DNA of 64,000 nucleotides from Chloroflexales bacterium ZM16-3 (GTDB taxonomy: Bacteria > Chloroflexota > Chloroflexia > Chloroflexales > Chloroflexaceae): NCBI GenBank assembly GCA_004138175.2, contig RYFE02000010.1, forward strand, positions 1 through 64,000. Direction: 5' to 3'. The position numbers and the translations under genes are program-made. The notes beneath the pieces were generated by a model. The model worked only from the letters and a program-made list of their open reading frames with translations, was not told the DNA's origin and searched no databases. Of the stretch, positions 38,927 through 46,600 are shown piece after piece (the stretch's first letter is position 1; every line of letters begins with the position of its first letter).

Positions 38927-39430
38927 ATGGCAATCGACGCCGCCTTCGTCACCGCCCTCCGCACCGCCGATCTCCATCGGGGTTCCACCCTGCCCTCTGA
39001 CGCTGCGGCCGAGGCCACCGAGCTGCGCACCCTCGTGGTGCGCCTGCGCCGCATGACCGCCGAGGTCAGCCCCGAGTCGTCCTACAGCGACGAGGAGCTG
39101 GCCGCGTCCATCGATGGCGACCGGGTGACCGAGATGACCACGCGCCTGTCTTCGACGGGCGCCGTAGATACGCGCTACACACCGCTGCCGATTACCTACG
39201 ACCTCAATCTGACGGCGGCCCGGGTCTGGGAGGAGAAGCTCAACGCGCTCGTCGGGGCAGGCACCTACGACTACAGCGCGGACGGCCAGAGCTACTCCCT
39301 GAGCCAGATCGTGGCGCAGTACCAGCAGCGCCACGCCTACTATCTGGCCCGCCGGCGGGTCAGAAGCGTGCGGATGGTGGCGAAGCGGGCGGCGTCGACC
39401 GAGATCGAGCCAAGAAATGGACGACTATGA
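38927..39430 (+). CDS. Putative head-tail connector protein
   Basis: A 167-residue protein from ATG 38927, two bases after the previous stop. It has a helical start (IDAAFVTALRTADLH) and YSDEELAASIDGDRVT. Position between capsid and neck genes suggests an adaptor protein; the sequence alone does not show it. It overlaps the amidase gene by 4 bases. Confidence 0.55.
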   Translation: MAIDAAFVTALRTADLHRGSTLPSDAAAEATELRTLVVRLRRMTAEVSPESSYSDEELAASIDGDRVTEMTTRLSSTGAVDTRYTPLPITYDLNLTAARVWEEKLNALVGAGTYDYSADGQSYSLSQIVAQYQQRHAYYLARRRVRSVRMVAKRAASTEIEPRNGRL

Positions 39431-40203
39431 CCACGCCCATCTTCAACGAGCGGCTCGGCCCGCCCGAGATCCGTGATATTCGTGAGCTGCTCCCCCGCGC
39501 GAACTGGTCGATTGGCCACCGCGAGGGGGCGCCGCGCTACGTGACACTGCACTACAACGGCCCGACGGTGATGAACCGCACGCCGAAGGGCGAGATCAAC
39601 CAGCTCATTGGCGACGCCCGCTGGCACATGCGGCCGGGCGCGCTGGGCGCGAAGAACGGCGGCGACGGGCTGCAGTACCACTACGCGGTGCTGTCCGACG
39701 GCACGATCCACCAGCTGCGCGACGAGGCCGATGTGCTCTGGCACTGCGGCAACAGCGTGGGAAACCAGTGGAGCCTGAGCGTCCATCTGCCGCTGGGCGG
39801 CCAGCAGGACGCGACCGAGCCCCAGTGGGCGAGCACGCTGCGCCTGTTCGGCTGGCTGACCACGCGGCACCTGATCCCCGTGCAGCGGGTGCTGGGCCAC
39901 AAGGAGTGGAAGGCCACCGATTGCCCTGGCCCGCTGATCACCCCGCGCCTGCTGCGCTGGCGTGACGCGGCGCCCGCGACCCAGATCGCCGCCCTGCTGG
40001 AGGCGACGGTCGATGTGGGGGTCTACGAGGGGCCGGGCACGACCTTCCCGATCGCGGCGGCAAGCACGGCCGTGATGAAGAAGGGCGACCGCGTGCAGGT
40101 CGACGCGGTGCTGGTCGGCCAGCGCTACAACGGCGATGTGCGCTGGTTCCATCGCGCCGACGGCCTGGGCTTCGTGCCCTGGCCCACCGTGCGCCAGGTC
40201 TGA
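39427..40203 (+). CDS. N-acetylmuramoyl-L-alanine amidase endolysin
   Basis: A 258-residue Amidase_2/PGRP-type enzyme that cuts the bond between MurNAc and the stem peptide. Zinc ligands fit His42 in VTLHYNG, His158 in VLGHKEW and Cys166 in TDCPG. LWHCGNSVGNQWSLSVHL is characteristic. The last ~75 residues (VDVGVYEGPGTTFPIAAASTAVMKKGDRVQV) form a bacterial SH3-like wall-binding domain. It lies unusually between connector genes instead of after the tail genes, with a holin-like gene nearby (40747). Confidence 0.9.
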   Translation: MTTPIFNERLGPPEIRDIRELLPRANWSIGHREGAPRYVTLHYNGPTVMNRTPKGEINQLIGDARWHMRPGALGAKNGGDGLQYHYAVLSDGTIHQLRDEADVLWHCGNSVGNQWSLSVHLPLGGQQDATEPQWASTLRLFGWLTTRHLIPVQRVLGHKEWKATDCPGPLITPRLLRWRDAAPATQIAALLEATVDVGVYEGPGTTFPIAAASTAVMKKGDRVQVDAVLVGQRYNGDVRWFHRADGLGFVPWPTVRQV

Positions 40204-40221
40204 TACCAAAGGAACACCGCA

Positions 40222-40683
40222 ATGCCAGGACACAACGGCGGATTCAACCCCTTCCGAGGCCCAGGTGGCCAGTTCGGCACCGGCCCCGGCGGCAGCACGG
40301 GCGGCAGCACCGGCGGCAAATCACGCTCGGTCGCAAACAAGAAGGTCATCCCAGGCGGAGCAGTGCCCGGCGAGGTCGGCACCCGCGCCGAGCGCTTCAC
40401 CCCGCAAGGTCTCATCCCCCGCAAGGGCGGGGCGTATCGCACGGCCGCGACGGTCGCCCGCGACTCCAAGGCCCCGGCGAACCCGAAGGCTCCGCTGTCA
40501 TCGAAGCAGCGCCAGCTCGCGCACGCGATCGTCAACGCCTACGCCAGCACGAAGCTGCCCAAGACCGCCGACCACCACGCCATCGTCAAGGGCCTGCGCA
40601 GTACGCTCAGCAGCAAGCAGCCAGAAATGTCCCAGGAGGAGGTCGAGCAGGCCAACGCCCTGATCGCGCACCTCACCACGTAA
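40222..40683 (+). CDS. Tagged protein in the structural block (153 residues)
   Basis: The only plus-strand member of the tag family: MPGHNGGFNPFRGPGGQF, then a Gly/Ser linker (GTGPGGSTGGSTGGKSRS), a basic middle and a helical end (LSSKQRQLAHAIVNAYASTKL and MSQEEVEQANALIAHLTT). AAAGGAAC lies ahead of the ATG. Its place between the endolysin and holin-like genes in the late block supports the idea that tagged proteins are made with, and packaged into, virions. Confidence 0.65.
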   Translation: MPGHNGGFNPFRGPGGQFGTGPGGSTGGSTGGKSRSVANKKVIPGGAVPGEVGTRAERFTPQGLIPRKGGAYRTAATVARDSKAPANPKAPLSSKQRQLAHAIVNAYASTKLPKTADHHAIVKGLRSTLSSKQPEMSQEEVEQANALIAHLTT

Positions 40684-40746
40684 CCGCCTGATCCGCCTGA
40701 CGCGGTGGCCGCCAAGACATCGCAGCCTACCTCGGAGCACATCCAC

Positions 40747-41106
40747 ATGGACGCACTCAGCCCCAACATCGTCACCGCCGCCCTCGCGGCGGCCACCATC
40801 GCCAAGATCCTCGTGGACCTGCTGCGCATGACCAACAAGCTGCCCGCCTGGACATCGCCGCTCCTGGCGGTGGGCTTCGGCATCATGGCCGCCGTCCTGC
40901 TGCAGGTGGCCGCCGGCGTCGCCATCACCTCCGCCAACACCGCCCAGGCCGTGCTGGCGGGCATCGTGGCCGCCTCCACGGCCATTGGCAGCACCGAGCT
41001 CCAGAAGCGGGAGAAGCAGGAGCCTCTGGACTTCCTCAGCGTCACCGGCGAGCTCATGTCCACTGGCGATCTCCTGGACACGGGCGACGAGGCGCACGGG
41101 GTATGA
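40747..41106 (+). CDS. Putative holin
   Basis: A 119-residue protein from ATG 40747 (a GTG at 40705 is in frame but lacks a ribosome site). Two or three membrane helices are likely (about 7-25, 35-55 and 60-80: TSPLLAVGFGIMAAVLLQVAAGVAI and AQAVLAGIVAASTAIGS), with a charged, acidic C-terminus. It follows the amidase and resembles phage holins of the LLH/phage_holin type. It overlaps the next gene by ATGA. Confidence 0.75.
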   Translation: MDALSPNIVTAALAAATIAKILVDLLRMTNKLPAWTSPLLAVGFGIMAAVLLQVAAGVAITSANTAQAVLAGIVAASTAIGSTELQKREKQEPLDFLSVTGELMSTGDLLDTGDEAHGV

Positions 41107-41507
41107 GTCGCCGCCTCCCACAACCGGCGGAGATGCAGCGCTTCCTCGTGGACGCCACCGACACGATGCGCGACCGCTGCATCGTGCTGCGCTCCACCGA
41201 GGGGGCGCAGGACGCCCACGGTATGCCGATGATGAGCTACGTGGCCGGCTCGCCCGTGCCGTGTGGCTTCAGCATCCGCAGCCGCCGCGAGGTGATGGGA
41301 GGTGCCCAGGTCGTCGTCGAAGTCACCGCCATCCGCCTCCCCCTGAGCGAGCCGGTGACCACCCTTGACCGCATCCGGCTTATCGCCCGGACTGGCCGGG
41401 ATTTCGTCAGCCCGATCGTCTACGAGATCACCTCCCTGACCCCCGGCGTCGCCCAATGGCTGCTCGACCTCCAGCTCGCCGCCGACCCCCAGCGAGGCAT
41501 CTCATGA
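41103..41507 (+). CDS. Putative head-closure/head-tail adaptor protein
   Basis: A 134-residue protein, mostly beta (RCIVLRSTEGAQDAHGMPMMSYVAGSPVPCGFSIRSRREVMGGAQVVVEVTAIRLPL), a pattern seen in head-closure (gp16/HK97 gp7-like) proteins whose RDRxxVxR and DxxGxPxxxY signatures are partly present. It sits directly before the gp10-like gene in the usual order. Confidence 0.7.
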   Translation: MSRRLPQPAEMQRFLVDATDTMRDRCIVLRSTEGAQDAHGMPMMSYVAGSPVPCGFSIRSRREVMGGAQVVVEVTAIRLPLSEPVTTLDRIRLIARTGRDFVSPIVYEITSLTPGVAQWLLDLQLAADPQRGIS

Positions 41508-41854
41508 GCATCGAGGTACGCCTGAACACCCGCGCCAGCGCCGCCAAGGTGCAGGATGCCCAGCGCCGGCTGCTGGCCCGCCTGGCTGCGGAGACCGCAC
41601 AGGGGGCATCGGCCCACGCTGAGCGGAAATCGGGCTTCATGGCCTCCACCATCGGCTCCACCCCGCCCGGCGCCGCCGGCGCGCCCGGATCAGGCCAGGC
41701 GGTGGCCCAGCCCGCCGCCACACTGGCCGAGGCCTACGTCTCCGTGGCGGCGGCCTACGCCCTGTATGTCGAGCTCAAACACCCGTTTCTGCTGCCCGCC
41801 GCAGCGGCCGCGCTGGCGACGATGGATCGCCTGTGCGCCGAGGAGGGCGTGTGA
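41504..41854 (+). CDS. HK97 gp10-like tail-completion protein
   Basis: A 116-residue protein from ATG 41504. A helical start (MSIEVRLNTRASAAKVQDAQRRLLARLA) leads to AAAYALYVELKHPFLLPAAAAALATMD, which matches the HK97-gp10 family ending (YAxYVExGT...PFLxPA). It joins the head-tail interface. Overlaps its neighbours on both sides. Confidence 0.75.
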   Translation: MSIEVRLNTRASAAKVQDAQRRLLARLAAETAQGASAHAERKSGFMASTIGSTPPGAAGAPGSGQAVAQPAATLAEAYVSVAAAYALYVELKHPFLLPAAAAALATMDRLCAEEGV

Positions 41855-42267
41855 TTGCCATCGACATCGACGCCCTGCTCCGCACCCTGCTGATGCGCAA
41901 CGCGGCGCTCGTCGGCGCGGCGGGCACCCGCATCTATATCGCCAGCGACCCACCAGCTGGCTACGACCCGAACCGGAACGCGGCCAAGCCCACCACGACC
42001 GGCCCGGCCGTCGTGCTCACCGGAGGCGGTGGCCGGCCCAACAGCACGAGCGTGCTGCTGGAGCCGACCTACCAGGCCCGCTGCTATGGGGCCGACGAGG
42101 CGGCGGCCCGCGACCTGGACGCCCTGCTGTTTGCGGCCCTGCACGATAAGCGCTACGGGCGCATTCGGGTGGCCCGCTGCAACGTGACGGGGCAGCACAC
42201 CCAGGACCCGGATACGGGCTGGCATTTCTTTCTCTCGACCTGGCAACTCACCGTCGTCATCGCCTAG
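41851..42267 (+). CDS. Tail terminator-like protein
   Basis: A 138-residue protein starting at GTG 41851, overlapping the previous stop (GTGA). DALLRTLLMRNAALVGAAGTRIYIASDPPAG, VLTGGGGRP and RCYGADEAAARDLDALLFAALHD fit phage tail terminator proteins (DUF3168-like). Tail terminators cap the tail tube. The next gene is the tube protein, as expected. Confidence 0.75.
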   Translation: MIAIDIDALLRTLLMRNAALVGAAGTRIYIASDPPAGYDPNRNAAKPTTTGPAVVLTGGGGRPNSTSVLLEPTYQARCYGADEAAARDLDALLFAALHDKRYGRIRVARCNVTGQHTQDPDTGWHFFLSTWQLTVVIA

Positions 42268-42279
42268 GAGACCATCGCT

Positions 42280-42888
42280 ATGCCTCAAATCCCCTCCGAC
42301 ATCATCGTCACCGGCGCGCGGGTCTTCCTCGCCCCCGTTGGCAGCCCGGCCATCGCCCTGCCCGCCCCCGAGCTCGCGGTGGACGGCGCATGGCCCGCCG
42401 GCTGGCTCGACATCGGCTTCACCCTGGAGCCGACCAAAGTGACCTACAAGTTCGACATCCTCGAAATCTTCGTCGAGCAGAGCTACTCCCCGGTGCGGCG
42501 CCGCCGCACGAAGGAGGAGGCGACGGTCGAGACCGTGATCGCCGAGCACTCCGCCGGCAACCTGGCCATCGCGATGGCCGGCATCGCCGAGACCACGGCG
42601 GCCACCGCCACGGTGCCCGGCTACGAGGAGTTCAGCGTCGGCGGCGACCCCAACCTGCCGCTCTACATGGTCGGCATCGAGGGCAGCTACAACGACGAGA
42701 GCGAGAATTTCTTCCCCATCCGCCTGTTCCTCTGGTTCGCCACGGTCGCCGACGGCGGCACCCTGGAGTACGCCAAGGACAAGCCGGCCGGCATCCCGCT
42801 GAAGCTCAACGCCCTGGCCGACACGACCAAGCCGCGTAAGTTCCAGCTGATGAAGGTGCAGCGCATCACCGACCTGGCCACCGCCTAG
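42280..42888 (+). CDS. Major tail (tube) protein
   Basis: A 202-residue beta-rich protein (PSDIIVTGARVFLAPVGS...WLDIGFTLEPTKVTYKFDILEIFVEQSYSPVRRRRTKEEATVETVI) followed by the tail assembly chaperones, which is the regular place of the tube protein. Hexameric rings of it form the tail tube. A hairpin pair follows the gene, suggesting that its transcript level is set apart from that of the chaperones. Confidence 0.85.
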   Translation: MPQIPSDIIVTGARVFLAPVGSPAIALPAPELAVDGAWPAGWLDIGFTLEPTKVTYKFDILEIFVEQSYSPVRRRRTKEEATVETVIAEHSAGNLAIAMAGIAETTAATATVPGYEEFSVGGDPNLPLYMVGIEGSYNDESENFFPIRLFLWFATVADGGTLEYAKDKPAGIPLKLNALADTTKPRKFQLMKVQRITDLATA

Positions 42889-42897
42889 GTCTCGCTG

Positions 42898-42958
42898 CTG
42901 CCGCGCCGCCCGCTGGGCGCGGCAGCGCCAACTGCGCCAGTTTGTGGCGCGGTTCTTT
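42898..42958 (+). terminator. Paired hairpins after the tail tube gene
   Basis: Perfect 10-bp arms (42898-42907 and 42916-42925), then a second hairpin (42925-42930 with 42945-42950) and a TTCTTTT run. It probably acts as a partial terminator below the highly expressed tail tube gene. Confidence 0.5.
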
Positions 42959-42981
42959 TGCAACGATTACGAGGTGCCCCC

Positions 42982-43401
42982 ATGTCCCGAATCCTGAGCC
43001 TCGTCCTGGCCGAGCGCACCTACGAGGTGCCGATGGCCCCCATCCAGCGCGCGAAGGCCTGGCGCACGCAGCTCAAGAAGCCGCTCGCCGACCTGATGAC
43101 CCTGGTGTCCACCGACCTCACCGTCGAGCTGAACTCGGTCAAAGACCTGATCACCCTGGGCGAGAAGCTCATCCCGGTGCTGATGGACGCGCCCGAGATC
43201 ATGTTCAATCTGCTGCTGGCCTACGCGCCGGCGCTGAAGGCGGAGCAGGCCTACCTGGAGGCCAACGCCTACGACGATGAGCTGGTCACGGCGTTCCTGA
43301 CCGTGCTGAAGGCGGCCTTCCCTTTGGACCGCTTGACCTCACTCCTTGGCCCGGCGAGCCCGCCGACCTCGACGAGCTCGCCCGAGCCGAGTGGGGTCTA
43401 G
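42982..43401 (+). CDS. Tail assembly chaperone (gpG-like, zero-frame product)
   Basis: A 139-residue protein that would result from normal termination at 43401. It is a helical protein (MAPIQRAKAWRTQLKKPLADLMTLVSTDLTVELNSVKDL, then APEIMFNLLLAYAPALKAEQ) placed between tail tube and tape measure. Such chaperones coat the tape measure before tube assembly. The last ~20 residues (LLGPASPPTSTSSPEPSGV) are encoded downstream of the slippery site and are of low complexity. Confidence 0.8.
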   Translation: MSRILSLVLAERTYEVPMAPIQRAKAWRTQLKKPLADLMTLVSTDLTVELNSVKDLITLGEKLIPVLMDAPEIMFNLLLAYAPALKAEQAYLEANAYDDELVTAFLTVLKAAFPLDRLTSLLGPASPPTSTSSPEPSGV

Positions 43402-43619
43402 GCGACGACGAGCAGGACGAGCTGGAGGTATCGATGCTCGCCCGCGCCTACGTGCGCCGCAAACGCTTTGAGGCCCGCCTGATTGCCGAGGAGGTGGCTG
43501 CGATCTTCCGTAGCACCGACGAGGCCACCCCGTCCGCACCCTCGTCACCGACGCCACGGCCGTCGGCGGCACCCGTCGCTCCCAGCGCGCTCCTGCGCAC
43601 GATGGGCATCACATTCTGA
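42982..43619 (+). CDS. Tail assembly chaperone gpGT-like, -1 frameshift product
   Basis: Reading starts at 42982, slips back one base at 43320-43326 and continues in the -1 frame to 43619, giving about 212 residues. The -1 frame carries a clear protein-like extension, PGEPADLDELARAEWGLGDD, then LEVSMLARAYVRRKRFEARLIAEEVAAIF, and ends in a Pro/Ser-rich tail. The extension of this type links the chaperone to the tube protein in lambda-like phages. Position just before the tape measure is diagnostic. Confidence 0.8.
43320..43326 (+). promoter_or_regulatory. Slippery heptamer for programmed -1 frameshift
   Basis: C CCT TTG fits X XXY YYZ in the right phase: zero-frame codons CCT and TTG re-pair as CCC and TTT after slipping. 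The zero frame stops at 43401, and the -1 frame is open from here to 43619. Confidence 0.8.
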
Positions 43620-43630
43620 GGTACGCCGCA

Positions 43631-46600
43631 ATGAGTCTCAGCCTTGGCGATATCCTGCTCCACTTCCGTGCGAAATCCACGGAGGTGGACTCGGCGTTCA
43701 CGCGAATCGACCGCCAGGCGCTGGACTTCGCCCGCCGCAACCAGGACCGGCTGATGTCGCGTTTCACCGGCGACACCTCCGGTATTGATCAGGCGGCATC
43801 GCGCTCCGAGGGCATGCTTCAGAGCTGGTCAGGGCGGGTCAAGGGCTACATCGCGCAATCGCTGACGATGCCCGTGGGCAACCTGATCGCCGGCGCGGCG
43901 AGCAACGTGCTGGGCGCGATCAAGGGCTCCGTGATTGGGATGAACGCCCAGCTCGAGGACTCGACCCTCCAGTTCACCACGCTGATGGGCGACGCCGACC
44001 TGGCCCGCGAGCACGTCCTGAGCCTGTTCAAATTTGCCAAAGATACGCCGTTCGAGACCGGCCCGATCCTCCAGGCCAGCCGCCTGCTCCAGACGTTCGG
44101 CGGCAACGCCTTGAACTCGAATGCAGAGCTGCTGCGCCTCGGCGACGCGGCGGCCGTGGCCGGCAAGGACATCAGCCAGGTCGGCTTCTGGTACGGCCGG
44201 CTCTACAGCTCGATTAAGAACAAGCAGCCCTTCGGCGAGGCCGCGATGGCCATGCAGGAGATGGGCGTGATGTCGGGCGAGACCCGCATCAGGCTGGAGG
44301 CGATGCAGAAGTCCGGCGTGGATGGGGCGACGGTCTGGGCGGCCTTCGGGGCCGAGATGGACAAGAACGCCGGCGCGATGCTGCGCATGGCCACCACCTG
44401 GACGGGCCTGACCTCGACGCTGGCGGACACGATCAACATCGGCGGCGCGAAGGTCTTCGCCCCGTTCTTCCAGATGGCCAAAGAGGCCGTGATGCTGGTC
44501 GTCAACATCCTCTCGACGCCACGCTTTGACTCCTTCCTCAACAAGGGAGCCGAGGTGATGCAGGGGGTGGCCAACGCCATCCGCGGCGCGGCCGAGTCGG
44601 TGCTGCCCATCGTGGGCATCGTCTGGGGCGTGATAGAGCCGCTGCTGGCCGTGGCCGTGGACTGGGGCGCGGGCTTCGTGAAGGCGTTCGCCGACGGCAT
44701 CACCCTGGCGACCGGGCTGGCTGGCGACGCCCTGGGCGGCATGGCCGACCTGATCACCGGGCTGCTCGAGCCGCACTCCCCGCCGAAGATCCTGCCGAAC
44801 TTGGACAAATGGGGCACTAAGGCGGCCCAGGTCTGGATGAACGCCTGGGGACAGGCCGACTACAGCGTGTTCTCCCAGATCGGCGCTGCGGTCAAGAGCG
44901 CGCTCGATCTCGCGGTGGGCAAGGGTGCGCTCAGCGAGGCCCAGCTTATCCCGACGCTTTCTGCGACGAAGGCGGCGCTGGCCGAGCTGATCACTGGCTA
45001 CGAGCAGACTGGCGAGGTGAGCGAGGCCAGCCTGGCCAAGATGACCAAGGCCGCCGGCCCGGCCGGCCAGGCGGTGGCCGAGATCGCCGTGGCCTACCTG
45101 CAGGTCGAGGCGGCCAACCGGGCCGTGGAGCGCTCGCAGCTTGACCTCAACGAGGCCACCAAGCGCTACGACGCGGTGCTGGCCCCGCTGAACGCGCAGA
45201 TGGCTGCGCTCGACCGGCAGGCCTCCGCGATCAACGATACCAAGAAGCTGGCCCAGCTCCAGGCGGATATGCGGAATGCGACCGGGAGCGACCGCGAGCT
45301 GCTGATCATCGAGATGAAGCAGATCAGCCTGCGCAAGCAGATCGCCACCCAGACCCAGGCCCGCGACACCGCCGTGAAGGCCGCACAGAGCAAAATCGAC
45401 GCCGCCCAGCAGGAGGCTGCCGCCGCCAAGACCAGCCTCGCCGTGATGCAGGCGAAGCAGAAGGTCGAGGAGGAAGGCCTGGCCATGGCCAAGCAGCAGG
45501 TCACCCTGCTCACCTCGCTGGCCAAGGGCGCGGCGGCTCAGGCGAAGTCGACCGACGCGGTGAAGAAGAGCATCGACGACGCCAATAGCTCGGCGGCGAA
45601 GATGACCGAGCGGGTGAATGGCCTGATCGGGACGATGGGGAAGATGCGCGAGAAGGGCTCGGCCGCGGTCAAGCCGCTCACCGATGCGCTCACGGTGATG
45701 CGCAAAACGTGGGACAACACCGTGAGCGCGTTCAAGTCCAATGGGGTGACCGGCGCGCTGGTGAGCCTCGTATCGGCGGCCGGCGGGGTCAAGCTGCTGC
45801 TCACCCCGATGGGCAAGCAGGTTATCGGGGTCACCAACACGCTCAATCGCTTCGGCGAGGGCCTGGTCGCGCTCCCGAAGATACTCCGGAACGCGTTCAG
45901 CGGCTTCCAGTCGAACGGGATCACCGGCGCGGTCGCCAGCCTCGCCGGGGCCACCGGCAACATCAAATTTCTCTTCACCCCGCTGGGCAAGGAGATCCTG
46001 GCCTTTACCACGGCGCTGCCTGGGCGGATCGCGGCGATCTCAACGACCCTCGGCGGGATGGCGCAGCGCCTGGCCGCCCTCGCCGCGACGAAGATCGGCA
46101 CCAACATCCAGAACGGGATGGCGGTGGCCGCGACCGCTGTGGAGCGCCTGTCCCGCGCCGCCGGCATGCTGGGCGTGGCCTGGGCCGCAGCCAAGCAGCG
46201 GTTCGCCGAGGGCGGCAACGTCTTCAGCGCCGGCAATGTCCTCGCCGCCATCCAGGCGTTCTTCGGCGAGCTGGCTGGCACCCTGCTGGCCTCCGGCAAG
46301 GGGATGGCGCGGAACTGGGTCACGGGGCTGACCGCCGCCCTGCCCGAGGGGCTGCGTGCGAAGCTGCCGCTCATCGCGGGGATGATTGCCAGCGTCCTCG
46401 GCGCGCTCACGCTTGGCCCGGGCATCGCCAGTATGTTCGCCGCCCTGGCACCGGTCGGGGCGCTCCTGGCCCCGCTGGGGCTGGCCCTCGGCCCTGTCCT
46501 CGGCCTGTTCGGCAAGCTCGGCCCGCTCCTCCGCAGCTTCCTGCCGGTGCTGGGCCGCCTCGGCCCCACGTTCATGACCCTGCTCAACCCGCTGAACCTG

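Noticed and set aside
43434-43619. Independent 61-residue gene
   Set aside because: The frame continues upstream with protein-like sequence to the slippery heptamer at 43320, so it is the end of the frameshift product.
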